DNA of 64,000 nt from positions 62,001-126,000 of the forward strand of contig CANNFQ010000013.1 of NCBI GenBank assembly GCA_947503925.1, read 5' to 3'. Made by a program: the position numbers and the translations under genes. Of the stretch, positions 33,628 to 42,842 are shown one piece after another (positions within the stretch are counted from its first letter, which is position 1; every line of letters starts with the position of its first letter). This DNA comes from an uncultured Paracoccaceae bacterium (GTDB lineage Bacteria; Pseudomonadota; Alphaproteobacteria; Rhodobacterales; Rhodobacteraceae). The notes under the pieces were generated by a model. The model had not been told where the DNA came from and did no database searches. It worked only from the letters and a program-made list of their open reading frames with translations.

Positions 33628-35115
33628 TCAGACGAGTTCCAGTTCGCTGGACCAGGTGAGCTTCCCGTCTTCGTCAAAGAAGGCCTCTGATATCTGGTCG
33701 CCCGTCAGGGTGAAGGTCATGAACCCGTTTTTGACCAGCCCGGCGGGGTCGCTGCCCTTGGGCGTGCCGGCAAAGAAATCGATCCCGTCGATATAGTCGG
33801 CAGGTTTGAACGGGGGGTAGGTGCCCGGTTTGGCGAGACCCCATGGCGCGCCATATGGCATGGAGGCATGCCCGGCGCAGCGCATATTGCAGGTTCCTGG
33901 GATCTCGGGCCCGTCTTTGGATTTGGGCACTGTTTTGGGCGCATAGACGATCCCGTCATGGATATGCCCGAAATACCAGTAATCGGGCAGGCTGCCAAAG
34001 GCCGCCCCCACATCGCGCAGCAGCGATTTGCCATCCTTGACCTGCTCGATCTGCCCGGTTACGTCAAAGGGCGTGTGATGCGTCATCAGGATTTTGCGTT
34101 TCTTGGGGTTGGCTTTGTCCTGCACGAACGTGATCTGATCCTGTGTCAGCGCCCCGTACATGTAAAGAAAATCAGGGCTGTCATAGGCGCTGTCTAGATA
34201 GAAGATCTGCCAGTCATCATTTTCCAGGAGCCCGTAGCTGCACCTGTTTTGATGCGCGAAAAGCGGATCGCTGAGCGCGTCTTTGAACAGCCCCCAGCCG
34301 CCCGGATACATTTCATGGTTGGAGTTCATGGTGAAGGATCGCGCAGGCTTCATTTCAGTTTTTGGCCAAAAATCGATAAGATGCGCGATTTCCGTACCCG
34401 GCCCGGCAAAGAGCAGTTTTTCATCGTGTTGTGGCGTGCCGGTGTAATAGACATCGCCCAGATGCATCAGGTAGTCTGGCGTCTGATCCATCACCGCGTG
34501 GCGCACTGATTTGGCGTCCTTTGCCCCGGTACCCCAATCACCCGTCACTGCAAACAGGGTTTTGCCCGCGCCGAATTGCAGATGTGCGGGCGTGGTTGGA
34601 AACGGGTATTTTCCGTAGTGTAACTTGACCAATAGCGCATTGATCGGCGCCTCAAGCCAGCGATAGTCAAGCTGTTCGAATGGGTGGATTCCCCATGATG
34701 TCCCGTCTGGACCTATGGCGGTGCCCTTGATGGCGGCGGCCCTTAGCAGCTTGTAATCGGCGTCGGTAATCGTTGGTTCCGGAATGACATCGTATTTTTG
34801 CAGCAGTTCCAGAAATCTGGTGAAAAGTTGCGGGATGTCCTTGTCATAGTGGATCTTGTCGGGGTTTTTGGTCCAGAAGGGAACGATCCCCAATTCGATA
34901 TTCCCATCGATATCTGTGTCGGGCCGTGGATGTGGTGGGGTGAAATAGGGGATCATCGCCTTGAGCATGGCGTCGCCTTCCACCATGGCGGCGCGCAGTT
35001 CTGAAAGTATGCTGGCCAAGCTTTCCGCCGTTGCAGCATCTGACGCAGGCGCGCTGCCAAGCGCGTCGTCGAGTTTTTCCAAGACCTTGATGTCATGTCG
35101 TGATGGCTCTGCCAT
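33628..35115 (-). CDS. Metallophosphoesterase (calcineurin-like)
   Basis: The 495-residue product has the two-metal phosphoesterase signature in order: TGDWGTGAKDAKSV (~residues 190-203), LMHLGDVYYTGTP (GD-x-Y type, ~216-228), MNSNHEMYPGGWG (NHE, ~275-287), LMTHHTPFDV (~355-364) and YFGHIHDGIVY (GHxH, ~390-400). No signal peptide is visible, and the C terminus is a small beta domain. The natural substrate cannot be told. It is monocistronic, and repeat A copy 2 lies 19 bases upstream of its start. Confidence 0.85.
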   Translation of the reverse strand: MAEPSRHDIKVLEKLDDALGSAPASDAATAESLASILSELRAAMVEGDAMLKAMIPYFTPPHPRPDTDIDGNIELGIVPFWTKNPDKIHYDKDIPQLFTRFLELLQKYDVIPEPTITDADYKLLRAAAIKGTAIGPDGTSWGIHPFEQLDYRWLEAPINALLVKLHYGKYPFPTTPAHLQFGAGKTLFAVTGDWGTGAKDAKSVRHAVMDQTPDYLMHLGDVYYTGTPQHDEKLLFAGPGTEIAHLIDFWPKTEMKPARSFTMNSNHEMYPGGWGLFKDALSDPLFAHQNRCSYGLLENDDWQIFYLDSAYDSPDFLYMYGALTQDQITFVQDKANPKKRKILMTHHTPFDVTGQIEQVKDGKSLLRDVGAAFGSLPDYWYFGHIHDGIVYAPKTVPKSKDGPEIPGTCNMRCAGHASMPYGAPWGLAKPGTYPPFKPADYIDGIDFFAGTPKGSDPAGLVKNGFMTFTLTGDQISEAFFDEDGKLTWSSELELV

Positions 35116-35134
35116 GTTATGTTCCCCCTATCGC

Positions 35135-35225
35135 GTTTCGATGTAACCTCGTTCGTCTGTTCGCTATCTTTCGCGGCTTTCAAACGCGAAAGACGATGCG
35201 CGATGGTCCAAGCACAAGTCGAAAC
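35135..35225. repeat. Intergenic repeat A, copy 2 (91 bp)
   Basis: It begins GTTTCGAT (35135-35142) and ends GTCGAAAC (35218-35225), inverse ends as in copy 1. The inner hairpin is a clean 8-bp stem CTTTCGCG/CGCGAAAG. Segments shared with copy 1 include TAACCT, TGTTCGCT, CTTTCGC, TCAAACGCGAAA and ACGATGCGC. It lies 19 bases upstream of the phosphoesterase start. Confidence 0.7.
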
Positions 35226-35229
35226 GGCT

Positions 35230-35756
35230 TAATGAAATTGCACGAAATCATTGGCCCAAAACACACCGGACCGCGGGGGCAGTCTGAGGCGGTGTGCGTT
35301 ATCTGTCTGTGCGTTGTGACACAGGCGGCGGTTTGATGCGGTGTGTTGAATTTGACCTATGCGCCACAGATCGACCCAAATGTGCGAAAAACGGTAAAGT
35401 GGACATCGCAGCGGAGGGCGGCGAATGAGGGAAAAGAGCCCACACCGTGAATTAAGTTTTTTCGCTGCTTGTGCTCGTAGTGCCAGAAATGCCGCAGTGG
35501 CATGAAAACTCCACGCCGCCACGCAGCGCAAAGATCGGCCGTTCGTTGACCGCGCAGCAATTCTCGGGTGTTTAGTTTTCAGGTCGCGCACAAAACAGGC
35601 GTGAAGCGAAGCGCAACCGAACCTTTCACACCAAACGGCGCGCAGAAGACGTGTGTTTAGTTAGCTTCTCAAAGCGGGCCGTCGGCCTTGCTTGTAGACT
35701 CGCCCAGTCAGGGAGGTGCTGATAAGTGGGCTTGGGGGAGGATCGGAGGGCAACTC
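35230..35756. other. Long noncoding stretch ahead of the tyrosine recombinase
   Basis: About 530 bases hold no gene I can support; a 120-codon minus-strand frame (35229-35591) is arginine-rich, without ribosome site or family. I looked for a tRNA end or direct repeats that could mark an attachment site for the recombinase and found none by eye. The region may hold the recombinase promoter and its site. Confidence 0.35.
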
Positions 35757-36389
35757 ATGCCGCGAGTCCAGCTTCCTACAGTCACCCCGAAACGCAGAGC
35801 CTGGAATAAGGGGCGGATTATCGGGCAGAAACGTCCGTTGCTGCCAAAACAGGTATGGGCGATCCGTGCGCGACTCGAACTTGCAGGCAATCCGCGCGGC
35901 CTTGCTTTGTTCAACGTCGCCATCGACAGCAAACTTCGAGGCTGTGATCTGGTCAAGCTAACCATGACAGACCTTGTCAAAGACGATCGTGTCCGGGACC
36001 GTGTTTCAGTGATCCAGAGCAAAACCAAACGGCCTGTTCGATTTGAACTGTCGGAAAACACACGAGAAACCGTTCTGACCTGGATCAGATCGCCGGAGAT
36101 GCTTGCTTGCCTGTTTTTGTTCCCAGGCCGGTTTCACGACCGACCACACATCTCAACGCGTCAGTACGGTCGACTTGTCCGCGACTGGGTGACGTCAATT
36201 GGTTTGGAGCCGAGTGGATATGGTACACACTCGCTTCGCCGAACAAAGGCTGCCGAGATCTATCCAAAGACTGGCAATCTTCGCGCGGTGCAACTGCTCC
36301 TTGGTCACACCAAAGTTGACAGCACGGTGCGCTATCTTGGTGTCGAACTGGAAGATGCTTTGAGCATAGCCGAGCGCAACGACATCTAA
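35757..36389 (+). CDS. Short tyrosine recombinase/integrase (catalytic domain only)
   Basis: ATG 35757 has GGAGG about 7 bases upstream; the product has 210 residues. The catalytic tyrosine-recombinase residues are present: Arg in SKLRGCDLVKL (~residue 60), H-x-x-R in YGTHSLRRTKAAEIY (~157-171), and the second His and the nucleophile Tyr in LLLGHTKVDSTVRYLGVE (~184-201). The N-terminal SAM-like core-binding domain of normal phage integrases is missing, as in the stand-alone small recombinases spread over proteobacterial genomes and plasmids. No phage genes or cargo are nearby. It may be active, or a domesticated or stranded integrase. Confidence 0.85.
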   Translation: MPRVQLPTVTPKRRAWNKGRIIGQKRPLLPKQVWAIRARLELAGNPRGLALFNVAIDSKLRGCDLVKLTMTDLVKDDRVRDRVSVIQSKTKRPVRFELSENTRETVLTWIRSPEMLACLFLFPGRFHDRPHISTRQYGRLVRDWVTSIGLEPSGYGTHSLRRTKAAEIYPKTGNLRAVQLLLGHTKVDSTVRYLGVELEDALSIAERNDI

Positions 36390-36646
36390 CGAACCTTGGC
36401 GAACGGTTCGATCGTTCGCCAATCCAGACAGGGCTTACGGTCTGACTGCGGCATTGGTTCGAAGCGCACCCCAAATTTTAGAATGCTGCGATGAGGCATT
36501 GAGCACGGCTTGTTGGGTTGGCATAATCCCTCACTCATGTTGGTCGAGCCTTATGACTTGACCGTTTCCAATAATGAAGAATTGCGATAACGCTAAGTAG
36601 CGTCTTTTAGCGAGCGCTTGCGCATGTACGTCGACAGCATCGGACA
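36390..36646. other. Intergenic region before the second LysR gene
   Basis: These 257 bases follow the recombinase. A hairpin-like inverse pair GAACCTTGGCGAACGGTTC (36390-36408) with GAACGATCG-like surroundings is visible, but there is no T-run and no gene. The LysR promoter probably lies near its 3' end. Confidence 0.3.
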
Positions 36647-37573
36647 TTGAAATTGCAGCTGAACTCTCGCCTTCTTGAATGCTTTCACGCTACGATGACG
36701 GTTGGTACGGTTACGGGTGCAGCCGAGCTGCTGAACACGTCACAACCTGCGGTGAGTAGATCGTTGAAGCAGTTGGAAGACGTCACAAAGATGAAGCTGT
36801 TTGTGCGGACGGGAAATCGGGTTGCACCGACGCACGAGGCGCAATTGCTTTATGAAGAAGTGGACCGATCCTTTCGCGGGCTAAAGCGCATCAGTCGTGC
36901 AGCGGAAGAGATCAGAAATCTTCAGCAGGGGAAAATCCATATTGCCTGCGCCCCGGCCTTTTCCCAGGGCTTTCTGGTCGACACCGTGGCGGCCTTTCGC
37001 AAAAGCAGGCCGGGCGTGCAGACAGTTGTCACAACACGGCAAACGCCGACGATTGCGGAACTGGCAACGTCGCAACAATGCGATCTGGGTTTGGCCGCTT
37101 ACGCTATCGAACCCGAAGGCACGGAACATGAGATCTTTACCGATGCCCCGGAAATCTGCGTTCTGCCCGTCGGCCACCCCTTGGCGTCAAAGCGCGAGAT
37201 CACGCCCGAGGATCTGGCCAGCATCGACTTTGTGGCGCTTGGCAGCATTGATCCTTATTCTCAGCGCCTTCAGCGCGTGTTGGATGACGGGGATATTCCA
37301 ACGACGAATGTGTTGGAGGTGCAGAACTCTCTAATGGCCGGCGAGGCGGTGGCGCAGGGTCTTGGGGTAACCATCATCAACCCGTTTTCTGCCTTCAGCT
37401 TTCGTCATCGCGACGTGGTGTTTCGCCGGTTCTCGGTTGAGTTGAGATTCTCATGCAGCCTGCTGCGGTCAAGTTATCGCCCGGTAAGCGCGCTCGTAGA
37501 TGAATTTCGGAAATGCCTGTTCGAAACGCGTGACGCCTATCTTAGTGAGCTGGATGCCCTACTAAACGCTTAG
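36647..37573 (+). CDS. LysR family transcriptional regulator
   Basis: The product is 308 residues from a TTG at 36647, which reads into the family start (KLQLNSRLLECFHATMTVG). The helix-turn-helix is TVTGAAELLNTSQPAVSRSL (~residues 20-39), and an effector domain follows from ~residue 95. No ATG gives a complete helix-turn-helix, which supports the TTG. It is transcribed in the same direction as the downstream threonine aldolase and amino acid transporter and is the likely regulator of that cluster. Confidence 0.88.
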   Translation: MKLQLNSRLLECFHATMTVGTVTGAAELLNTSQPAVSRSLKQLEDVTKMKLFVRTGNRVAPTHEAQLLYEEVDRSFRGLKRISRAAEEIRNLQQGKIHIACAPAFSQGFLVDTVAAFRKSRPGVQTVVTTRQTPTIAELATSQQCDLGLAAYAIEPEGTEHEIFTDAPEICVLPVGHPLASKREITPEDLASIDFVALGSIDPYSQRLQRVLDDGDIPTTNVLEVQNSLMAGEAVAQGLGVTIINPFSAFSFRHRDVVFRRFSVELRFSCSLLRSSYRPVSALVDEFRKCLFETRDAYLSELDALLNA

Positions 37574-37766
37574 ACGGCCTTGATTTTGAGGCTTTTCTTC
37601 ACGTTCGAAGGGGCCTTGGTCTGCGTGCTGCGGTATATCAAAATTGCATACCGATGGCTATTTATTGTATTTTTATTATGCTAAAGTGGCTGACATACTT
37701 CTCCCCAATACACCGCGTCTCAAACATGGCGGTGGTTTTGATCAACCAGCGGAGGAGCGCGCCGGA

Positions 37767-38810
37767 ATGTACGATTTTTACGCCGATACCAAAACCAAAC
37801 CAACGCCCCAGATGCGCCGCGTTGTGTTGGACTGCGTGGTAGGCGATGAGCAGAAAGACGAAGACCCCACAACCACCGAGCTATGCGCGCGGGTGGCAAA
37901 GCTTCTCGGCAAGGAAGCGGCGGTTTTTCTGCCTTCGGGGACGATGTGCAACGAGATCGCGATCAAGGTTCACACCAACCCCGGTGATGAAGTCATTTGC
38001 GAACAGTCCTGCCACATCATTAACTTCGAGACAGGCGGGCCGGCGGCCATCAGCGGTGTGATGATCAAGGCGCTGCATGGCCAGAACGGCATGTTTACCC
38101 CGGATCAGGTGAAAGACGCCATTCGCCCAAACTCCCGTTACATGCCACAAAGCACTCTGCTCTGTGTTGAGCAAACCGCAAACATGGGCGGCGGCGCAAT
38201 CTGGCCTCTGGAGCAGCTGCAGGAAGTCGCGGCCGTTGCAAAAGACGCAGGAATGGCGACCCACATGGATGGCGCGCGCCTGATGAATGCTGTTGCAAAG
38301 ACGGGCATTCCCGCCGCCACGTATGCGGAGAATTATGACACCGTCTGGATTGATTTCACCAAGGGACTCGGCGCCCCGGTTGGGGCGGTTCTGGCCGGAT
38401 CGCGGGAGTTCATCGCGCAAGCCTGGCGTCTGAAACAGCAGATCGGCGGCGCGATGCGCCAGTCCGGGATCGTCGCGTCGATGTGCCTTTATGCGCTCGA
38501 TCACCACTTGGATCGTCTCAGCGATGACAATGATCTGGCCCAAAGCCTAGGGTATCAGATTTCGCGCCTATCCCTCGTCAAAGAGGTTCTGCCGGTCGAA
38601 ACCAACATTGTCATTTTTGACTTAACGGACACTGCCCCGACCGCCGCCGAGATTGTCGCGATGCTGCGCAATGACGGCATTCTAGCGGGCGCATTCGGCG
38701 AACGCCGCATTCGGATCGTGACCCACCTGGACGTCGACATCGCAGCAGGCGAGGCGCTCATGGCCAGCCTGAACAAACACTTGAACTCAAATGCTCAGGA
38801 GGTTGCGTGA
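37767..38810 (+). CDS. Low-specificity L-threonine aldolase-like PLP enzyme
   Basis: From ATG 37767 (GGAGGAG upstream) the product has 347 residues, the family length. Landmarks: the N-terminal [20 protein letters not shown], then [20 protein letters not shown] (~residues 47-66), [15 protein letters not shown] (~168-182), and the PLP lysine in [17 protein letters not shown] (~196-212). It splits beta-hydroxy amino acids (threonine and relatives) to glycine and an aldehyde. The gene is followed at once by an amino acid ABC transporter, so an imported hydroxy amino acid is the likely substrate. The AT-rich gap 37574-37766 upstream probably holds the cluster's promoter. Confidence 0.88.
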   Translation: MYDFYADTKTKPTPQMRRVVLDCVVGDEQKDEDPTTTELCARVAKLLGKEAAVFLPSGTMCNEIAIKVHTNPGDEVICEQSCHIINFETGGPAAISGVMIKALHGQNGMFTPDQVKDAIRPNSRYMPQSTLLCVEQTANMGGGAIWPLEQLQEVAAVAKDAGMATHMDGARLMNAVAKTGIPAATYAENYDTVWIDFTKGLGAPVGAVLAGSREFIAQAWRLKQQIGGAMRQSGIVASMCLYALDHHLDRLSDDNDLAQSLGYQISRLSLVKEVLPVETNIVIFDLTDTAPTAAEIVAMLRNDGILAGAFGERRIRIVTHLDVDIAAGEALMASLNKHLNSNAQEVA

Positions 38811-38811
38811 C

Positions 38812-39579
38812 ATGGCAGATGGAACTGCGCAGAACGATGTGCTGGTCAAGGTCGAAGGTCTGTCAAAGATTTTCAAGACGGCCGACGGACGCACCATCAA
38901 CGCGCTGACGAACGTGAACACATTTGTCGATCGTGGTGAAGTGGTCGCCATCATCGGACCCAGTGGATCAGGCAAGAGTACGCTCTTGCGTACGATGAAC
39001 GGGCTCGAGACGATCTCCGAGGGCCACATCCACATCGATGGAATTGATCTGGCGGACAAGAAAACCGACATGAACGCGCTGCGCGCCGATGTCGGGATGG
39101 TGTTTCAGCATTTCAATCTGTTCCAGCACAAGACGTCGCTGGAAAACATCACCCTGCCGCAGACGCTTGTGCGCAAACGCACCAAGGCCGAGGCAGATCA
39201 GATTGCCATGGACCTGCTACGTCAGTTGGGGCTGGATCACTTGGCAAACAACTATCCGTCGCAGCTCTCCGGTGGTCAGCAACAACGGATTGCCATTGCC
39301 AGAGCTTTGGCGATGCAGCCCAAACTAATGCTTTTTGACGAGGCCACTTCGGCGCTCGACCCTGAAATGGTCGGCGAAGTGCTGGACCTGATCAAAGGCC
39401 TCGCCACCGATGGCATGACCATGTGCCTTGTCACCCATGAAATGAACTTCGCCCGCGAGGTCTGTGACCGGGTGATCTTCATGGATGCCGGCGAGCTGGT
39501 CGAAACCGGCAAGCCAGCTGAATTCTTTGCAAAACCGTCCACGGACCGCGCGCATCAGTTCCTGGACAAAGTTCTCTGA
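38812..39579 (+). CDS. Polar amino acid ABC transporter, ATP-binding protein
   Basis: ATG 38812 uses an AGGAGG site inside the end of the aldolase gene. The 255-residue product has Walker [10 protein letters not shown] (~residues 47-55), the Q-loop FQHFNLF, signature LSGGQQQR (~153-160), Walker [13 protein letters not shown] (~173-184) and the H-loop CLVTHEM. It energises import by the GlnQ/HisP-type transporter encoded with the next three genes. Confidence 0.94.
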   Translation: MADGTAQNDVLVKVEGLSKIFKTADGRTINALTNVNTFVDRGEVVAIIGPSGSGKSTLLRTMNGLETISEGHIHIDGIDLADKKTDMNALRADVGMVFQHFNLFQHKTSLENITLPQTLVRKRTKAEADQIAMDLLRQLGLDHLANNYPSQLSGGQQQRIAIARALAMQPKLMLFDEATSALDPEMVGEVLDLIKGLATDGMTMCLVTHEMNFAREVCDRVIFMDAGELVETGKPAEFFAKPSTDRAHQFLDKVL

Positions 39580-39609
39580 ACCATCATCAACCCAAGGGAG
39601 GAACCCAAG

Positions 39610-40410
39610 ATGAATTTCTTTAAAACCCTCGTTGCCGGGGCTGCCACTTTCGTGGCCGCTCATACAGCAACAATCGCACCGGCCAGTGCTGACACGGTGC
39701 AGGAGATCGTGAACCGCGGCGCGCTCAATGTCGCCGTGCAGACCCAAGGCCCGCCCTTCAGCTTTGTTGACAAACATGGCGAGCGCACCGGCTTTGCCGT
39801 TGAAGTCGTGAAGCTGATCGCTCAGGACATGGGCGTTGAGATCGAGTTTCAGGACTATGAATGGAAGGGTCTCATCCCGTCGCTTCTGGCGGAAAAGGTC
39901 GATTTCATCGCGGCGGACATGACCCCCACACCACAGCGCGCGCTGCAGTTGGTGTTCACTGAGCCGTTTTACTACAGCGATGTGGTGGCCTATGTCGCGG
40001 GGGGCTCTGACGCCGCTGAGTGGCAAGACCTGAACGCTGAAGGTGTGAAAATCGGTGTCCCACAAGCAAGCTCTCACGTGAAGTTTGTACGCGACAACAT
40101 GCCCAATGCCACCGTGGTTGAGCTGTCAGGTGGCAGCCCAGCTGTGGCGCAGGCCCTGTCTGTGGGTCGTGTGGATGCAGGCGTGACCTCGCGCGAGATT
40201 GCCACGCAATTCACCACCGAGTTCGAAGGTGTGCGCGTTCTTGACGGCACCATCGTGCAGTCACCGCTCAGCTTCCCGGTGCGCCCGACCGACACGCATC
40301 TGGAATCCTGGCTGAACAACTGGTTCCGCATCAAGAAAGCAGACCGGACGATCGAGCGTATGCTGGAGTACTGGGTGCATACCGACGCCTGGGAAGCCGA
40401 TCACAAGTAA
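39610..40410 (+). CDS. Polar amino acid ABC transporter, periplasmic binding protein
   Basis: The 266-residue product has a signal peptide (MNFFKTLVAGAATFVAAHTA to residue ~30) and a SBP_bac_3 domain: VNRGALNVAVQTQGPPFSFV, GERTGFAVEVVKLIAQDMGV, EFQDYEWKGLIPSLLAEKVD and FIAADMTPTPQRA. GKIGVPQASSH-like binding loop residues follow. It captures the substrate in the periplasm. A GGGAGG site lies upstream. A 12-bp hairpin after its stop separates it from the permease genes. Confidence 0.92.
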   Translation: MNFFKTLVAGAATFVAAHTATIAPASADTVQEIVNRGALNVAVQTQGPPFSFVDKHGERTGFAVEVVKLIAQDMGVEIEFQDYEWKGLIPSLLAEKVDFIAADMTPTPQRALQLVFTEPFYYSDVVAYVAGGSDAAEWQDLNAEGVKIGVPQASSHVKFVRDNMPNATVVELSGGSPAVAQALSVGRVDAGVTSREIATQFTTEFEGVRVLDGTIVQSPLSFPVRPTDTHLESWLNNWFRIKKADRTIERMLEYWVHTDAWEADHK

Positions 40411-40421
40411 TCTTTGAACGA

Positions 40422-40450
40422 GGCCGTGCGGGGCGATACCCCGCACGGCC
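40422..40450 (+). terminator. Strong intercistronic hairpin (attenuator or mRNA stabiliser)
   Basis: A perfect 12-bp stem, GGCCGTGCGGGG (40422-40433) with 40439-40450, closes a 5-base loop and is followed by AACTTTTAG. It lies within the ABC operon, between the binding-protein gene and the permease genes. Such hairpins usually lower permease expression relative to the binding protein. Confidence 0.8.
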
Positions 40451-40471
40451 AACTTTTAGCGGGAGGGATCA

Positions 40472-41161
40472 ATGAGCCTGATCGAGATCTATAATTACAG
40501 GGTTGTTTCACAGTACCTGCCCGAATTCGCCTGGGGCCTTTGGGCCACGCTGTGGATTTCCTTTGTGTGCCTCATCGGGTCCCTGATCCTCGGCACACTC
40601 GTGACCGTCGCTCGGCGTTCCCAAAAGAAATGGCTTTCAGTCCCCGTGACGGCCTATGTCGAGGCTGTGCGCAGCACGCCCTTGCTGGTTCAGCTTTACC
40701 TTGTCTATTACGGGCTTTCGCAGATCCCGGTTCTTAACGTCCCTGTGCCTGCTCTGGCCTGCGGCATCTTTGCTCTGACCTTCCACACAGGGGCGTACAT
40801 GAGCGAGATTATTCGCGGCGGCATCGAAGCCGTTGATCGGGGCCAGTTCGAAGGCGCCAAGGCCGTGGGCATGACCGAGCGGCAGACGATGATCAACATC
40901 ATTTACCCGCAGGCCTTTGCAAAGGTGATCCCCTCGCTTCTTGGCCAGGCTGCCGTGCTGGTCAAAGACAGCTCAATCCTCAGCTTCATTGCCGTGTTCG
41001 AGCTGCTGGGTGCCGGGCTGATAATTCTGTCTGATCGTGTCATGCCAACCGAAGCCTTCATGACAGCGGCCTTCGGGTACTTGCTGATCTACCTCATGAT
41101 GCTCGTGGCATCGAACAAGATTCAGCAAAAGCTGGCGGGCAACGCCTGGAAGAGCCGGTAG
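40472..41161 (+). CDS. Polar amino acid ABC transporter, permease 1
   Basis: The 229-residue membrane protein has the HisM/GlnP-type EAA loop (GGIEAVDRGQFEGAKAVGMT, ~residues 115-134) and four to five helices (EFAWGLWATLWISFVCLIGS; STPLLVQLYLVYYGLSQIP; FIAVFELLGAGLIIL). The inner-membrane protein pairs with permease 2. It starts after a GGGAGGG site and ends 9 bases before the next gene. Confidence 0.92.
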   Translation: MSLIEIYNYRVVSQYLPEFAWGLWATLWISFVCLIGSLILGTLVTVARRSQKKWLSVPVTAYVEAVRSTPLLVQLYLVYYGLSQIPVLNVPVPALACGIFALTFHTGAYMSEIIRGGIEAVDRGQFEGAKAVGMTERQTMINIIYPQAFAKVIPSLLGQAAVLVKDSSILSFIAVFELLGAGLIILSDRVMPTEAFMTAAFGYLLIYLMMLVASNKIQQKLAGNAWKSR

Positions 41162-41170
41162 GAGGTCGTC

Positions 41171-41860
41171 ATGCTTGAACTCACATTACAAACCATGCCT
41201 TTTCTTCTGGAAGGGTTCCTGAACACCATCCTCATCTCCCTCGCAGCCATCTCTCTTGGCAGCTTTGTTGGCCTTGTTCTTGGCCTGGGCCGAACGGTTG
41301 GGCCGAAGCCCGTTCAAAACATCATCGGGCTCTATGTGCACCTTGTGCGCGCAACCCCGTTTCTGGTTCAGATTTACATCGTCTACTACGTGCTGCCGAC
41401 GACGAAACTCTCGATTTTTGACTTCTCAAACTTCATGGCCGCCGTGATCGCATTGACGATCTACACATCCTCCTACACCGCCGAGATTGTACGTGGGTCG
41501 CTGGAAGCCGTGCCAAAAGGGCAGTGGGAAGCAGCCGCAGCGGTCGGTATGAAAATGCGCCAGCGTCTGCTGAACGTGATCCTGCCGCAAGCCTGGAAGC
41601 TGACCTTGCCGCCACTGGCCGGTGTCTATGTTCTGGTCATCAAGGGGACATCGATCCTGACCGTCATCGGCGTTGTGGAACTGATGCGCCAAGGCGAGGA
41701 CGCCATTCACCGCCACCCGGCGCATATCATGTGGATCCTGTTCCTCGTGGCCAGCCTCTACTTCATCTACTGCTTCCCGATCCTTCGCGGCATCAAATAC
41801 ATGGAAAAGAAGATCGCCGCGAAAGGCGCAAGAAGCGTCGCCGGGGATGCCCAGTGGTGA
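41171..41860 (+). CDS. Polar amino acid ABC transporter, permease 2
   Basis: The 229-residue membrane protein has the EAA loop GSLEAVPKGQWEAAAAVGMK (~residues 110-129) and helices including LEGFLNTILISLAAISLGSF, RATPFLVQIYIVYYVLPTT and GTSILTVIGVVELM. It forms the translocation channel with permease 1. It directly follows permease 1 in the operon (AGGAGG site within the short gap). Confidence 0.92.
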   Translation: MLELTLQTMPFLLEGFLNTILISLAAISLGSFVGLVLGLGRTVGPKPVQNIIGLYVHLVRATPFLVQIYIVYYVLPTTKLSIFDFSNFMAAVIALTIYTSSYTAEIVRGSLEAVPKGQWEAAAAVGMKMRQRLLNVILPQAWKLTLPPLAGVYVLVIKGTSILTVIGVVELMRQGEDAIHRHPAHIMWILFLVASLYFIYCFPILRGIKYMEKKIAAKGARSVAGDAQW

Positions 41861-41980
41861 TCCACCAGAATTCGGTCGGGCGGCATGTCTGATGTCACTC
41901 TGCCCGCATAACACCTCCCCAGAGGCAGAAAACTGGGCGACCTATCGAGCAGGTTAGCCAGAAAACGGGACCAAACAGTT

Positions 41981-42784
41981 ATGACCAAAACAGCACTTCA
42001 CACCCTGTTCCTGGGCGGCGGCAATATGGGGCGCGCCATTCTAAAGGGATACAAGACCGGTGGCGGCGACATGTCCGAAATCGCGATCCTCGATCCCTAT
42101 ATGAATGAGGCGGATGCAACTGATCTGGGGATTGGCACGGTCTATCGCGACCACTCAGACATCCCTGAGGGTACGAAATTCGCGACCATTGTTCTGGCCA
42201 CCAAGCCGCAAGTGTTCGAGGAGGCCAGCCGCCCCGTGGCCAGTATTCTTGATCAGAATGCTCTGATCATTTCGATCATGGCTGGTGTGAGCAGCGCCCG
42301 GATCATTCAAACAATCGGCAAAGACATCGCGGTCGTGCGTTGCATGCCAAACATGGCTGCTGCGATTCAAAGATCTGTCAATGTTGCATTTGCGACCAAT
42401 GCTTCGACGAAGAGCCGTTTTGAGGCGCTGTTTGCGGGCTCAGGCCCTGTGTGCTGGGTGGAAGGTGAGGATGACATTCACGCAACAACCGCTGTATCCG
42501 GCAGCGGCCCCGCCTATTTCTTTGCCTTCACCGAAGCGCTGGCACTGGCAGGTGAGCAAGCTGGTCTTGACCCGCAGTTTTCCCTGGAACTGGCCATCGA
42601 CACGCTCATCGGTGCGGCGGAGTTGTTAAAACTCGACCGCGCACCGTCCCGGCTGCGCGAAAGCGTGACGTCAAAAGGCGGGACAACCGCTGCCGCACTG
42701 GAACAATTCGCTCTGCACAACAATCTGAATGCGATTGTTATGGATGCCGTCATAGCGGCGCAGGCCAGATCGAAAGAGTTCTGA
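41981..42784 (+). CDS. proC: Pyrroline-5-carboxylate reductase
   Basis: The 267-residue product starts with an NADP-binding fold (LFLGGGNMGRAILKGYK) and has LATKPQVFEE, SIMAGVSSARI, RCMPNMAAAI, the family signature AVSGSGPAYFFAFTEAL (~residues 170-186) and the C-terminal VTSKGGTTAAALEQF. ProC reduces pyrroline-5-carboxylate to proline; some relatives reduce other cyclic imines. Its place downstream of an amino acid transporter and upstream of a deacylase suggests a role in catabolism of an imported amino acid as well as, or instead of, proline synthesis. Confidence 0.9.
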   Translation: MTKTALHTLFLGGGNMGRAILKGYKTGGGDMSEIAILDPYMNEADATDLGIGTVYRDHSDIPEGTKFATIVLATKPQVFEEASRPVASILDQNALIISIMAGVSSARIIQTIGKDIAVVRCMPNMAAAIQRSVNVAFATNASTKSRFEALFAGSGPVCWVEGEDDIHATTAVSGSGPAYFFAFTEALALAGEQAGLDPQFSLELAIDTLIGAAELLKLDRAPSRLRESVTSKGGTTAAALEQFALHNNLNAIVMDAVIAAQARSKEF

Positions 42785-42842
42785 AGTGACGGCGTGCAGA
42801 CTCTCTTCAGCCGTGCCCCACTCGGTTTCCGGGTAGCTTGTG

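Noticed and set aside
35229..35591. 120-codon minus-strand frame upstream of the recombinase
   Set aside because: Arginine-rich, no ribosome site, no family; typical of GC-rich noncoding DNA.
35230..36389. Prophage, integron or tRNA-linked integrative element around the recombinase
   Set aside because: No structural phage genes, no attC-like array, no tRNA end and no direct repeats seen by eye.
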